DNA of 64,000 bases from Smittia aterrima. Its lineage: Eukaryota > Arthropoda > Insecta > Diptera > Chironomidae. Of the stretch, positions 25,532 through 39,400 are shown in pieces. The stretch lies in assembly GCA_033063855.1 (NCBI GenBank), contig CP093829.1, positions 9,992,243-10,056,242 of the forward strand, given 5' to 3'. Made by a program: the position numbers and the translations under genes. The notes beneath the pieces are model-generated. The model was not told the DNA's origin and made no database searches. It saw only the letters and a program-made list of their open reading frames with translations. Position 1 is the first letter of the stretch. The number at the start of each line of letters is the position of its first letter.

Positions 25532-28490
25532 ATGGATACGTCACTGACGGCAAACCAAATCAGGAAGATGTTCTTGGACTTCTTCGCTGAACAAAAACAT
25601 ATTTACGTGCATTCGTCATCAGTCGTACCACTGGATGATCCAACGCTTCTCTTCACGAACGCTGGAATGAATCAATTCAAGCCAATTTTCCTTGGAACTG
25701 TTGATCCTAATTCTGATATGTCGAAGTGGGTTCGTACAGCAAATACTCAAAAGTGTATTCGCGCTGGAGGAAAGCACAACGATCTCGATGATGTTGGCAA
25801 GGACGTTTATCATCACACATTCTTTGAGATGCTCGGAAATTGGTCATTCGGTGACTACTTCAAGAAGGAAATCTGCACGTGGGCTTGGCAATTTCTCACT
25901 GAACGTTTGAAGCTCCCAAAGGAACGTTTGTACGTGACTTACTTTGGCGGTGACGAATCTGCTGGCCTTCAACCCGATTTCGAATGTAAAGAAATCTGGA
26001 CGAAGCTTGGAGTTCTTCCAGCTCACATTTTACCCGGATCGATGAAAGATAACTTCTGGGAGATGGGGGAAACTGGCCCATGTGGTCCCTGTTCGGAACT
26101 TCATTTTGATCGAATTGGAAATCGCAGTGTTCCTGAAAAGGTTAACATGGATGACCCTGATGTGCTCGAAATCTGGAATTTGGTGTTCATTCAATTCAAT
26201 CGGGAAGCTGATTCATCTCTCAAGCCTCTTCCGAAGAAGCACATCGATTGCGGAATGGGATTCGAGCGACTCGTTTCTGTAATTCAAGACAAACGTTCTA
26301 ACTACGATACCGACATTTTCGTTCCACTTTTTGATGCAATTCAGAAAGGCACTGGAGCAATTCCTTATGAAGGCAAAGTTGGAGCTGATGACGTTGATGG
26401 AATTGATATGGCTTACCGCGTTCTTGCTGATCACGCTCGTACGATTACAATTGCTTTGGCTGATGGAGGTTGCCCTGATAGCACCGGCCGTGGTTACGTG
26501 TTGCGAAGAATTCTTCGTCGTGCCGTTCGATATGCAACTGAAAAACTTAACGCTAAGCCAGGATTCTTCGCTACTTTGGTCGACACGGTTGTTATGCTTT
26601 TGGGAGACACTTTCCCTGAACTCAAGAAAGATCCACTGCACATTGTTAACATTATCAACGAAGAAGAGCAACAGTTCTTGAAGACTCTAACTCGAGGTCG
26701 CAACTTGCTTAACCGAACCATCGCTAAGCTCGGCGACTTGACAGTTCTTCCAGGAGACGTAGCTTGGCGCTTGTACGATACTTACGGCTTCCCCATCGAC
26801 TTGACTTTGTTGATGGCTGAAGAGAAGAATTTAACTATCGACATGGCTGGTTATGAAGAAGCTAAGCACAACAGTTATGTCTTATCGCAAGGAAAGGCTG
26901 CCAGCAAAATCGACACTATCAACTTAGATGTTCATGCTTTGTCTGAGCTTTCCGATAAAAATGTTCCCACCACAAACGACTCATTCAAATATCGTTATAA
27001 GGCGGAATCCACCGATCCAACTGCTGAATACATATTTGAGGGCTGCAACGGAAAAGTATTAGCTTTACGCTACAACAACCAATTTGTCGATGAAGTTACA
27101 AGCGGACAAGAGTGCGGAGTTATTTTGGATCAGACCAACTTCTATGCTGAGTCTGGAGGTCAAATCTTTGACCAAGGGTACTTCGTTAAGGTTCAAGATG
27201 AATCCACTGAGTTCTCAGTTCGCGTTGTTTACAACAAAGGTGGCTACATTTTGCATATCGGAGTTGTTGAAGGAGTCTTGAAAGTAGGCGATGAAGTTAA
27301 AATCCATCTCGACACCATTCGTCGTCAACTGACGATGAAGAATCATTCTGCCACTCACGCTTTGAATCACTCGCTTCTCAAAGTTCTTGGAAACGATACC
27401 GACCAGCGTGGATCGCTCGTTGTGCCTGAAAAACTTCGATTTGATTTCACCAACAAGAATGCTATGACGATCGAGCAAGTCGCTGCTGCTGAAAGGTTCA
27501 CTCAAGAAGTTGTTCAAAAGAATGTTCAAATCTATGCTAAGGAAGCTAACTTGAAAATCGCTAAACAAATCAATGGATTGCGATCAGTTTTCGATGAGGT
27601 AAGAGCAAATAGTTTTCTTAACTTCAAAGATTCTAGAAATCTTCTTCTTTTAGGTTTATCCCGATCCAGTTCGAGTGATTTCCTTTGGAGTTTCTGTTGA
27701 AGAGTTGGAGAAGAATCCACAAGGAGTTGCTGGAGTTGAGACTTCTGTTGAGTTCTGCGGTGGAACTCACTTGCATCAATCTGGCCACATGGTCGACTTT
27801 GTTATTACGAGCGAAGAAGCAATTGCAAAAGGAATCCGCCGAATTGTTGCATTGACTGGACCTGAAGCTGAAAAAGCTCGCAAGAAGACTGCTTTGTTAG
27901 AAAACGAGCTTAACAAATTGAAAGCTTTGATCGACTCTGATGTTAATGCTACAAACTCGAAGGAAATGGTAAAGAAGATTGTCGAACTGACTGAAGACAT
28001 TTCGCAAGCCGTGATCCCGTATGTGAAGAAAGATGAAATGAGAAACGAATTGAAGAACATGAAGAAAACTTTGGATGACAAGGAACGTGCAAAGACTGCT
28101 GCAGTCGCTACTGTCGTCGTTGACCAAGCTAAGCAGCTATGTCAAGACAACCCCAACGCTAAGTTCTTCGTACATCGTTTTGAAGCTTTTAGCAACACGA
28201 AAGCACTTGACTCTGCTTTGAAGCAAGTCAGAACATTGAATGCTGACACATCTGCTTTGTTCGTGTCAGTCGATGAAGACACAAAGAAGATCTTCTGCTT
28301 GGCCAACGTTCCAAAGAGTGGAATTCAAAAAGGACTGAAAGCCAACGAGTGGATTCAACAACTTTCTGCTGTGCTCGGAGGAAAGGGAGGCGGCAAACCA
28401 GAATCTGCACAAGCTTCCGGAACTAACTACGACAAGGTCGACGAGGTTATCGAGTTGGCTAAGAAGTTCGCTAGCTCAAAACTCGATTAA
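25532..28490 (+). CDS. AlaRS: Alanyl-tRNA synthetase, cytosolic
   Basis: Two exons (25532-27598, 27654-28490) encode 967 aa, close to the usual length of the eukaryotic cytosolic enzyme. The aminoacylation domain starts at once (NQIRKMFLDFFAEQKH, LFTNAGMNQFKPIFLG, class II motif GNWSFGDYF). The tRNA-recognition middle domain follows (GRGYVLRRILRRAVRY). The editing domain has the zinc/catalytic pair HSATHALNH and CGGTH, which clears mischarged Ser/Gly-tRNA(Ala). A coiled coil and the C-Ala domain end the protein, with a Gly-rich DHH-like signature (GGKGGGKPESAQASG). No mitochondrial presequence precedes the start, so this is the cytosolic form. AATAAA at 28601 ends the transcript, facing Mtg2 tail to tail. 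Confidence 0.97.
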
Positions 28491-28626
28491 AGCCTTTTCA
28501 AGGTCCACTAAGCATTTAAAACACATTTCAACATTTTGTACTAGCCAATGGCTTTAATTTTTCATTTATTTACTTAAAGGCTTTATCTGAGAAACATTGA
28601 AATAAAATCTAATCTGCCATTTGCAT

Positions 28627-29860
28627 CTATCCGGTTCCTTTAATTTTTTGTGACTTCTCCATCTGCTCGTCGTAATGTTCTCTGATTATTGTGAGAAGCT
28701 CTGTCATGTTAGTTCCCATTTTAGCGCTGATAGGAATCACTGGTACGTCTCCAACCTTCTCACGAAGAATTTCTACATTTTCAGCGGCTTCTGGAAGATC
28801 AACTTTGTTCGCTGCGATTATTTTCTGTCGATTTACAAGTTCCGAACTGAATTTTCCGATTTCCTCAATCAAAGTAAAATAATGATTCCACGGCTCAGCA
28901 CACGAAGCGTCAATAACAAATAAAAGCGTGTTGCAACGTTCTGCGTGTTTTAGAAATTGAATTCCAAGTCCTTTATTCTCAGCTGATCCTGGAATTAGTC
29001 CAGGAAGATCAGCAACAGCAACTTGCTCGTAGTCATCGTAAGGAATCATGCCCAAATGTGGTTTTAGAGTTGTGAAAGCATAAGGAGCGACTTTTGGTTT
29101 CGCTCTCGTGATAGCTCTGAGTAAAGTAGATTTACCAGCATTCGGCAGACCAATAAATCCAACGTGTGCCATACTTCGGAGTTCTAAGTAATACGACAAG
29201 TCTTCGCCTATAGCTCCATGTTCGCTGACCATCGGCGTTTGATTAGAGTTTGATAAGAAGAAATGATTGCCTTTGCCACCAGCTCCTCCTCGAGCTGCAA
29301 CAAACATTACACCTTCAGCTTCAAGGTCTCCAACAACTCTTCCAGATCCATTCTTTATAATCGTTCCAACTGGAACTTTTACCATTGCGTGCCCAGCGTT
29401 TTTGCCGTGACAGTCTTTGTTTCCGCCTTTTTCTCCACTTTCGCCAGATAAAATTGAAGTGAGATGTGTGAAGTCGTTGACATCTCTTGAAGCTTGAAAT
29501 ACTACATGAGCTCCATTTCCACCGTCGCCTACGAAGAGTTAAAATTAATCCTTCGACTTAGAATTTTAAAGATTTCTCAAATTACCTCCATCGGGTCCAG
29601 CTCTTTCGTTACACCAAACACTGAGAAATGACATGCAACCATCGCCTCCCTTTCCTCCGATCACTCTTACTGGCTTCGAATCCATAAAATATTGACTCTG
29701 AAATTTTATTCTTTAGAAAATTGAATGTGCAATGTGACTTTCTATTTCTTACTGTTTCACGGCTTGATTTCGGCTTCCTGCTTTTTAGAGCTACAGCAAC
29801 TGGCTTATTTGAATAATTTCTTAGTTGCATTCCAGCAACTCTTATTAGTTGCGACAGCAT
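28627..29860 (-). CDS. Mitochondrial Obg-family GTPase Mtg2 (GTPBP5)
   Basis: Three exons (29860-29753, 29697-29586, 29528-28627) make 373 aa. The first exon is basic and amphipathic (MLSQLIRVAGMQLRNYSN), as expected for mitochondrial import. The Obg glycine-rich domain follows (RVIGGKGGDGC, GPDGGDGGNGAHV, ARGGAGGKGN). The G domain shows G1 GLPNAGKST, G3 DLPG and G4 NKVD, with SAKM as G5. In the family, Mtg2 acts late in mitochondrial large ribosomal subunit assembly. An in-frame ATG 33 bases upstream (29893) would add a lysine-rich extension; I chose 29860 because the shorter form looks like a cleaner presequence. The gene converges on AlaRS with only about 136 bp between stop codons. Confidence 0.93.
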
Positions 29861-31168
29861 TTTGTTTTTTATTTTCTTATTTTTAGTAAACAATCGTGAG
29901 GGGAAAATGACTAATGGAGAAATAAATATTTAAATCTAACGTTGAAATGAGAGAATTAAAAAAACTCGAATTTCTCGCTAATTAAATGATCCCTGATAAA
30001 ACATACAAAGCTGAATAATCCTGCTGATAAAAACTGCAAAAATATTTGTTTTATATTTCGATTTGATTTAATTTTGCATGAATGAGAGATTCCCCTTTAT
30101 TATGATTATCCATCGACTTTCCTAATTAATTCATCTAGAGAACAAACATCTGCTTCCTTAAACTATGATTAAATATTTTGATTATGAAAAAGTTTTCCTC
30201 CTCAACAATTCCAAAAGAGAGCACCTTATCATAATTATTCATGAATGAAACTTTTCTCTTACTACGAAATTTCCCTGAGAGCGGCTCAGTTCATTCATGC
30301 AGAGTTTTCATTTTCAGTTGTCGTTTTGTTTTCTTTCCATTCGGATCGTTCTCGTAGAGCTTGTAAAAAAATTGAAGAATTTGCCTTAGACAAACTTGAA
30401 CCTGTGTAATCAAGTGCTTTGGATAAAGTGATAAAAAAATAAAATTGTAAAGTGTCGGGCGATGTGATATCATTTGTGAGAATTGAATTAACGCATTGTT
30501 GATTAGAAAATGTCATAAGATCATCGACGATCGATTTCGCGTATCGATAAATCACAATCAATCAAACAACTGCCTTGAAAGTTTTATCATAGTTTTGTGC
30601 AAAGTTTAGCGTTTGTCGATTATTCACCAACAGATAAGTAATTACACAACCGCTTTTATCAATAGAGTTTGCCGATAACGTGCATAATTTCATGAATCAA
30701 CGAGAATTTTTGTTGCCGCCGCGACTCACAAAAGTTGTTATCTTCAATGCCACACGAAGTTTTATCAAATCGCTAATTAAATAATTTTATTTTATTTTGA
30801 CTTCTTCCCTTGCAAAATTTCTGTCGCATCTCATAAACGAAAGAAAGTTAATTCGCGAACATTTGTTTCAAGACTATTTTTAGACATCTCGTCTCGAATA
30901 TGTGGTCGGCATTTAAGTGAACTATTATCGTCTAAACAAACTCCCGAAAAAAATAATTCAATTAGCCAATTCAGATATGATGGACTTTAAAATTTTCGTG
31001 GCGCGTGATTGGAGAGTTTATGATGATGTCAGTAAATGCGACGAAGTTTTGTGATGACACGTGAATCAAAATTCTAATCTAGAAGGATTGTCCGAACAAT
31101 TTCCGAACAAAAGAGCCTTCGACGATAGATTTTAAATTCATTGAATTTTTTATTCTTCAACTGCAGAC
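29861..31168. other. Intergenic region between divergent Mtg2 and Kua genes
   Basis: About 1.3 kb, AT-rich. A CTTCAACTGCAG acceptor two bases before the Kua ATG suggests a spliced non-coding leader. No coding sequence is seen. Confidence 0.5.
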
Positions 31169-33973
31169 ATGGACATCATCATGCCGTGTACAAAGCGACT
31201 TTCAGCGGATTTGAGTGGGAACTCTAACTCTGACTGCCCCGATCCAACTCCAGTTGTTCAATTCTCAAAGAGTGAAATTCAGAATTTTTTATCGGTGAGT
31301 GAGAGTTAATTCGATTTCTTTTGTGACTAAGTTCAAGGACGTACGACACAAATCTGAGAGTTTCCACATCTGTTGTTGCAACTTTCCTTTTTAACTTTCC
31401 TTCGAGCTGATGTTCGACGTGAATGTAATGAAGGAAAGCTACTGAAACGAGGTTTATAGATCAACGCGATGTGCTACACTCCCACTGACACTGAAACTCC
31501 CTTCAGACTTTCGTTTTCAAAAGCGAAATACTTTTCCTTCACAGGCGCCAGTGAAAACTAACCAGGAAATTTATGAGAATTCGATGCTCGAAGATGATCC
31601 CAATGCGAACACGCAGTTGAAGCGTGAGAGCACGGCTAGGTGGGGACCAAAGCATAAAGGTAAATCGTTTTATTAAAAAAGCTTTATCGTACTTCTAATG
31701 AAAAATTTTATTTAGGCGCTCAGACACTCGCGAACTTTTACAGCTCGGGTGAGTCGTCTTTTTTGTCATGTAAAATGGTCCTTCTGCGGTTTGCGGCAAG
31801 CGACAGACGAAACTATCCTAGAACTCGCGACTTCACTGCATTAATTAATAACGCGTGAGAACCAATTGCGCGTCCCACGAAACCGTTTACATTTTGTATC
31901 CGTGAAAAATCTAGTTAGGCGGATTTCATTCTAAATTATTGATAGGAACACGTGAATGATAAAGCAAATTTGTCTGCGTATCGATAATTCAGACATTCAG
32001 TTATGCTACGCCTTCCGAATCATTCTAATCGATGGAGGGATGACTGTTCTAGAGCTTTGAACTTTGCGCTGTCTCAAAAGTTTCACGAGCGAGTCAAAGT
32101 GCGTCTCAAACATTTTCAATCACAATCTTCATAAAAAATCGCCGTCGCCTCGCTGATGACCCATCGAAACATCAATATTTGGATTCCCCGTCGCTAATTT
32201 TAGTTTATTGTCGAGGAACATGCGAGCGCTTTTCGTTTTTCTTTACCTTTCTTTCGACGACACTGTGTCAAGTGCAAGTCGAACTTTCTTGACATTTTAC
32301 GTTTACTCGTTTGTCCTTTTTCCTTTCTCTTAATCAACAAATAAATTTATGTTTATTTAATTTTCTTCGGGCTTTTATTTTTGACGTGGCTTGAACTCGC
32401 TATGTCTGCCGAAGCGCTAGCTGTTCTTAACTATTTTTAGACTCGCTGAGAAGTGCGATGATTATGAAGAAGCATGCAAACCTAAAAAGTATTCTTGGCA
32501 TCTTCGACTAATTATTCAAATTTAATTAACTCATGAAATTTCATTTTTCCGTTCTCACGATGGCCACAAGTCAATGATCGAACCGCCTCACGAATGAAAC
32601 TCTTTAAGTTCACTCACTTCAATCAATTGAACAGCGATTAAGTTTGCTTGCAACGACGAGGGGAATTTCATTTACATAAAGCTTCGAAGAACATGCAAAG
32701 ACTTGCAAATAAAAGAACTTGAAATCCTTGCGTGTTTCTCGAAGCGTTCAAATATTGAACAAAGCTTCATTTTTTTATTGACTTTCTGGCTTGTAATGAT
32801 ACAATAAAAGTTCGCACGTATACCGAGAGTTCATGAAACATTCAGAAATTGCTTTTGAAGGAAATTGCGACTGGAAACGATCAATTCTTCAAAGCGAGGA
32901 GCTTTTTAAGCTTTGGGGTGGAGACTTTAAAATTTGAGGTTTCTCAAACTTGTTGACATATTCAAAAAGTTAGTTGCTTTGTTCACTTAATTGGTTTAGT
33001 TGATCAAAGCACCTGCCGAGCTTTCAATTATTTCTCAATATTTAATTGCCGGCAGAATGTCGCCACTATGCGAAAAACGTTATGTCGATTATGTAATATT
33101 TGATGTGGACACGAAAGCTCATGTCGTTTGCTTGTTAGGGAAAACTTTATGAATTCTTCTTTATTCATAGGAAAGCGAACGCAAGAAATTATCTGCGTCT
33201 ACACGTGCCTGACCCTAATGGCTATCAACTTCTACTTGATCATAAAACATTTTCGTGTTGAGCGGTTGAGCGCTGTGATTTTCTCAGCTGCTTGTGGAAT
33301 CCTGACTGCAGATTTTGGATCAGGAATCGTTCATTGGGCAGCTGATACGTGGGGCTCTATCGAGTTGCCGATTGTTGGCAAAAACTTTTTGCGGCCTTTC
33401 CGAGAGCATCACATCGATCCAACTTCAATCACTCGTCATGACTGGATCGAGACGAACGGAGATAACTTTATGGTCGCTCTGCCGATTCTCGGAAAGTTGA
33501 CGTGGATTTTCTTCACTTACTCACGAGCAGAGATTCAAGTGGAATATCCTTTCTGCGCATATCTTTTTCTCTGCTCGATCTTCGTTGCTGTAACCAATCA
33601 AGTGAATAAGCACAAAAAAATATATTTTGACTAATTTCACAAAAAAATTCTAATTCAGATTCACAAATGGTCTCACACTTACTTCGACTTGCCTGTTTGG
33701 GTTCAATATCTTCAGAACCATCACATCATTTTGCCTCGAAAGCATCATCGCATTCATCATGTGTCACCACATGAAACTTACTTCTGCATCACAACTGGTT
33801 GGCTCAATTGGCCACTCGAAAAAATCAGGTGCGTTTGAATAATTTCGCGAAAGTTTTCAAAGCTCACACAAGAATTTTACAGATTCTGGTCGACGTTGGA
33901 AGCAGTGATTGAGTATGTCACAGGCTATAAGCCTCGAGAAGACGATCTGAAGTGGGCGAAGAACACATCGTAA
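31169..33973 (+). CDS. Kua: Kua / TMEM189 family plasmanylethanolamine desaturase (PEDS1)
   Basis: Six exons (31169-31294, 31545-31659, 31716-31748, 33171-33601, 33659-33828, 33883-33973) give 321 aa in phase. About 90 polar N-terminal residues precede two hydrophobic segments (IICVYTCLTLMAINFYLII; AVIFSAACGILTA). The di-iron histidine motifs of the family are intact: HWAADTWG, FREHHIDP, HKWSH and a His-rich run around NHH and KHHRIHH. The product ends in a short basic tail. The established role is introducing the vinyl-ether double bond of plasmalogens in the ER. A 1.4-kb intron separates the cytosolic N-terminus from the catalytic exons. AATAAA at 34061 ends the mRNA. Confidence 0.93.
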
Positions 33974-35290
33974 AAGCGCACGCATCACATTCACAGCAAT
34001 CGAAAAAATATTTTTTGTTAAGCAATTTGAAATTAAGCTTTAAGGCTGTGCATCGATAAAAATAAAGTTCACGCAAGTGTTGTGGCTAAAACTGTTCTTG
34101 CTTTGACTTTTAATTGAAGATTCGATGTAAAGCTTGAAGTTCCTCCCTAACACGAAACATTTCTTCCTGAAAGTCGTGCAATCGATTTTTTTTTTCCAAA
34201 GCTTTCTGGCGACGCAAATAACAAATGAATTCTTAATATTCCCTTCAAGCTTTGCTATTTACACAAGCAAATAAAACGCATTTCAAAGTCATTGGATAAG
34301 GATTCCTTACTTTCTCGTCACAAACACGAGTAACATAAGTTGCGTGTTTAAAAATTTATTTGGGAAAACTTCTGATGGCACTTGAATTGAACGGTTTCGG
34401 GAGTTCGGCTGGAAAAACTTCTTCACATACGACAAGCTATTAGCTTTAAATTTCCTTATTTAGGCTTTAATGTTTAATGATCACGCATGATTTTCCGGAA
34501 ATCGATCGTCGTACGAACATTTATTGCTAGCCAAAGAAACACGTTTGCATGAATAATTCAAGCAAGTGATTGCTACACATAACGCCGATAAAGTCGCTTG
34601 TTAATTTAACAAACAGATAGATTAATCAATAAAGTTCGAGGTATTTACTGTTCACATGCGTTGATCACATGTGATTCAAGCTAATCGCTAAAGTTCTTTT
34701 GTAGGAAATTGCTTTCTTAGAAAAATTTTCTATCCAAAGAAGATTCTACTTGTAGCTCAGTAACGCAATTATTTCTGATGAAGTTGATTAATAAGCGCTC
34801 TCGATGGGTTTGTATTTCATTATTTTACTGCTGAGCTCCACCCTCTTGTTGATTTTCTTTCATCGCAGCGATTTGGTGATTCATACATTTTACAAATAAA
34901 AAAAATTCAGGTGAAAACTTTTAAATTCTAAAGATTTGCATGCTCGAACGATTAGAATGCAGCTTGCTCGACTTTTCGCCCTTGCATGCAAATAATGACC
35001 GACTTGAGTATTTTTTCATGTTCGTCTTTAAAAATATTTAATTTAGTAAGAAAACAAATATTTAAAAAAAAACCTTCAAAAGAAAACTCAAGTCAGCAAC
35101 GAAATTATTCTAAAGAAAATATTTAGATCTTATTTTATTCAATCGCTATCACGTTTCACTTTAACATCTGAAAATATTTTCAGTCGAATTTTACTCTTTT
35201 TCTTGAAAGTCTTGAAAATTAAAATAATTTCAGAGATAGGCTCCTTACACGATTGAAATGAGCTAATTTTGAATAAAACTTATTGAAGAT
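33974..35290. other. Convergent intergenic region
   Basis: About 1.3 kb between the Kua and TMEM192 3' ends. It is AT-rich with homopolymer runs and the Kua poly(A) signal. No gene is seen. Confidence 0.6.
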
Positions 35291-36171
35291 TTAAATTGTT
35301 GGATGAGGACCGAGAGTCACGGTTCGTAATTGGTTTGACATCTGCATGATTTTTTGATTTAGATTTTGCTGCTTCTGTTGCAAGTATTGAATCAAGTCTG
35401 CTTGTTTCTCCAAGAGCTCAGCTACGTCAGCACCTCGTTGCATCAATCCAACTGAGCCAGTTACTGTGCTGATACCTTGTAGAGCATCTGGAGGAGATTT
35501 TGTTGCGTTGAACTTCGTAACTCGATTGATGTAACTACCGTGAACGATGAAGAACACCAAGTTCTCGGCTACAGTAAATCCAACAACATAAACGAGAGGA
35601 CTGAGATACGACGAAATGCATTTCTCTGCAAAATTGTCGCCATAGTAATGATGCATTCCAGCCGCTACAGCGAGAATTGCTGTGTTCCATAGACTCACAA
35701 TTGTTAATGGAACTGATTTGTGAGTTCTCGTTGCTCTGTAGAAATCGTGATAACCGTTGAGTCTCAATTGATCATGATGGTACTTGATTATGTAATCAAA
35801 TATCTAAGGAGAGGCAAATATTCGATGATGCGATCATGAATCATCAAAGCAGAACTTACGAAAGTAATCACCCAGAATCCTGCTCGGACGTAAAGCATTA
35901 TGAAGTAAGCCTCGCACCTCTTCTCTTGTGGCCATGTCGCAGCGAGAAGAATTCCAAAAGCTGAGATAATCGTTGAGATAAGCAGATGAAGGCTGAAACG
36001 GGTGATTCACGGGTCAAATGTTTTGTAAACAAAGAAGGTTTTAAATTTCCGGATTTTTCTTCCGAAATAACAGCGGATATTAGAAACTAACCTGAAGTGG
36101 GGAACAGTCCGTAACTTTTTGAATCGCGAAGAATTGCCTGCAGCCAAAACCGGAACTCGATCGTCTTCCAT
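35291..36171 (-). CDS. Transmembrane protein 192 homologue
   Basis: Three exons (36171-36092, 35992-35860, 35803-35291) encode 241 aa. A short polar N-terminus (MEDDRVPVLAAG) is followed by four hydrophobic segments (HLLISTIISAFGILLAA; FIMLYVRAGFWVITF; TIVSLWNTAILAVAA; SPLVYVVGFTVAENLVFF). Before the third lies the family signature region YIIKYHH..RLNGYHDFYRATRTH. A coiled-coil C-terminus (VAELLEKQADLIQYLQQKQQ) follows, as in vertebrate TMEM192, a late endosome/lysosome membrane protein. Overall topology and size agree with the family, though the identity is moderate. It is divergent from the cathepsin/cystatin gene with 244 bp between start codons. Confidence 0.82.
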
Positions 36172-36415
36172 TGTAAAATAAAATTATTTTTTTCGATTCG
36201 CAATATTTTGAGTTGAAGACTTCAGTAAAAACAAGTGGCACAGCAGTTCGAGAACGAATTTATTTTCAGGCTTTTCCTCCTCAGCTCTATGTCTCCTTCG
36301 GAGAAAAAGCCTTATGTGTTCAGTGAGATTTTTATTTCGACTCAAAACAATAACAAAATAATTGTGATCGCGAGAGTAAAATTAAATTCAGTTTGAAAGC
36401 AGAACTTCAAAGAGT
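36172..36415. promoter_or_regulatory. Shared promoter region of TMEM192 and the cathepsin/cystatin gene
   Basis: Only 244 bp separate the two divergent start codons, so both promoters must lie here or overlap. AATTCAGTTTG at about 36386-36396 matches the arthropod initiator (TCAGTT) 20-30 bp before the cathepsin start codon. No clear TATA box is seen. Confidence 0.5.
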
Positions 36416-39400
36416 ATGAAGTGTAAAATAATCTTTCTATCGCTGTTTTTCCTCGCTTTGGCGTCGGGAATCAGTGGCGAAGCAGACGATTGTGAGCCAA
36501 ATGTAAGTAATAAAATACAAAATGTCGCTAATCTCTTTCTTGAAAAATTGCGATTGATGTTTTTGCTCGCAATCTCGATGACTTTAATCGATAAGAGTGA
36601 AAAAGTTTCGCAATAAAATTTCGAAATGTTCTTTGTGTCGTCGAAAGGATAAAGAAGAGATAAATCTAAAGTTCGAGTTACAAAATGATCAGAATAATCA
36701 GGTAGAAAATAATTCTTTCTTCTATGAGATGTTCGCTTATCACGAAGCCACAAGTTCTCGAAAGCCACGCTTTACTAAGTGATAAACGAACAACTCTTAA
36801 TTTGCACAATGTTTCATGGGAATCGCTAGAATTATCGGATTGCGGTGAACGAATGTAAAAATAATTAAGACGCCAGGACCAGAGAAAAATAAATTATGAC
36901 GACTCTACGACCTAAAAAGGTGAAATGACCTTAAACAAAGAGAGAACAGCCGCGCAAGAGAACGAGAGACGCGATGATTGATAATTAAACCGGGAAGACT
37001 CATCGCGCACAACCACTACAATCAACTCGTTTGCTCTTCAATGAATATTACGATCGCGATGTTTACTAACAAATGCTTGAATGAAACAAAGCGCGATAAT
37101 GAAATGCAATACAGAAAAAAAATCGCAAGTAAACATTGTAGTAACCACATTAACACCACCCACGCTTATCTTCGCATCCCATTGGGCTTTGAGACTAACA
37201 CGATGTCTGTACAGTGAATGCCTGGGGAATCAAAAGGAAAATTATTCTCGAGACTAAAGAATGTGAATCAACAGGATAATCAATCAGACGAAAGATTCGT
37301 GGCAGTTCGCGTTGACCAGCTCGGAGTAGACGAACTGAATCCGGACTTGCAACAAATTCAAGACATCGTCAACCCTTTTCTTCCCCCCAACTACAAATAT
37401 TTGTACGCACTGAATGCTACGAGAGAGATCGTTAACGGATTCAAGTACGAAATTATTTTCGTGATGAAAAATGAACAGAACGATGAAGTTTGTTGTGAGA
37501 TGGATGTTTTAGAGAAACCTTGGCTGGTCAAGGATTCAAAAAAGTTCCGGAAAATGACTTACAACAATTGTTCATTGGAAAACTCATTGGACGATGAAGA
37601 TAGAATGAGAACCGAATACGATGTGAATCCAATTTTCGTGAACCAGAGGACTCAGCTGACTGAAGATGATGTGAGAGATATGGAGGATCAGATCGTTGGT
37701 CTAAAGCCAAAAGCTACCACAACAGAAATTGCCGAAGAGGAAGAAGAAGAAACTACGCTGACTCCGCTTAATCCTTCATCCAAGAATCTTCTCGACGATT
37801 TCTTCAATATGAACAATTATTTCCCTCCCCCGCAACTTCAAACAACGACAGCTATTCCAACAACACTGCCACCAGAGTTGTCAAACTTTAATATGGACGC
37901 TTTAGATGAAATGTTTGGTTTGAAAAAAGTCGCCAATTCTCAAGCAGCACCGAAAGTAAATGATGATGCGATTGAAGATGATAAATTACACCAACAACGT
38001 GTTGAAAATGTCGCATCATCAATTCCAACGAAGAATGAAACGGCCTTGAAAGATCTCGAAATGGAAATTAAGAAAGTTTTCAGTGAACTTTTCCAAAGCG
38101 ATCCTGAATTTCAAATGAATATCATTGCTTTGATTAACCGAAAAGATGACTCAACAGCTCAGAAGAACTACAACTACGTAATAAGTATTTTAGCAAGCAA
38201 ACTGAAAGACAAAATCGAAATGTACAATGTTAAGCAACAAGTTGAAAGCGATGAGTTACAGGTCACCGTCGATCCTCTCAGTGAGTCAGGAGATATTCGC
38301 CGTAAGCGATCAGCAGGCAAAGAAATCTGGGACGTAGCTGAAGAAGCGCTCGACACTCTCGATCACTTCGATTTCGATGATAAGAAACGAATCTTACTAA
38401 ACATTCTAAGTGTTAAACAAGCAAACGGTCAAATGAAATATAAGATCGAAGCGACTATCGCAAATAGTCATTGTCAAGAAAATTCTCATGAAACAAGCAA
38501 ATGCATCGAAAGAATTGACCTCGATTCTATGAAAATCTGCCTACTCGAGGTAAACAACCAAATTAAACTTTATGAACACAATTTAATTTTTGGAAATGTT
38601 TTCGAAATATTCTATTAGTTACTTGACTAACTTGCTATTCGTGTTTTACAGATTAATGAAAATGGTGAAAAATTGACAAATTCACAATGCGCTCCATTGA
38701 AAAGGGAGAGAAGACAACTTGGAGCTTTGGGGGCACCAGCTCCATTCGACGTTGATCATGAGGACGTTAAACTTTATTTGTCAGAAGCTTTGATTGAAAT
38801 CAATGCTTCCGATGAACCTGACTACACGTAAGAACATTAAACTGTTTTTAGTTTCATTAATTCAAGTTTCTTTTTCTCTTTAGCGTTAAAAAAGTTATTG
38901 AAGCAACTCGTCAAGTTGTTTCTGGTTTTGCGACAAAGTTCAAAGTTTTGTTGGAACTCGAAGGAAAGGATGTCACTTGCGATTTTGATGTTTGGGAACA
39001 AGGCTGGCTCCCTAATGGCCGCAAAGTTAAGGTCGAATGCGACAACGAAAAGAAATACAATTTAACTCAGAATCCCGTCTCACAACGCAACAAGGTACGC
39101 GCAAGAAGACAACTTGGAGTTCCAGGAGGAATCAATCCAATTGACGTTAATCATGAAGATGTTCAACTTTATTTGTCAGAAGCTTTAGTAGAAATCAACG
39201 CTTCCGATGAACCTGATTACACGTTAGAGCTTGATTGATCACTTCTTTCTTCAGTTTCCTTTAATGCAATTTTTTTTTTCTCTTTCTTTAGCGTCAAAAA
39301 AGTTATTGAAGCATCAACTCAGGTTGTTGCAGGTTCTCTTACAAGAATCAAAGTTTTACTGACACTCCAAGAAAAAGACGTTACATGCGATTTAGAAGTG

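Noticed and set aside
30295..30561. 88-codon minus-strand open frame between Mtg2 and Kua
   Set aside because: No motif, no plausible start context or splice partners; AT-rich composition explains it.
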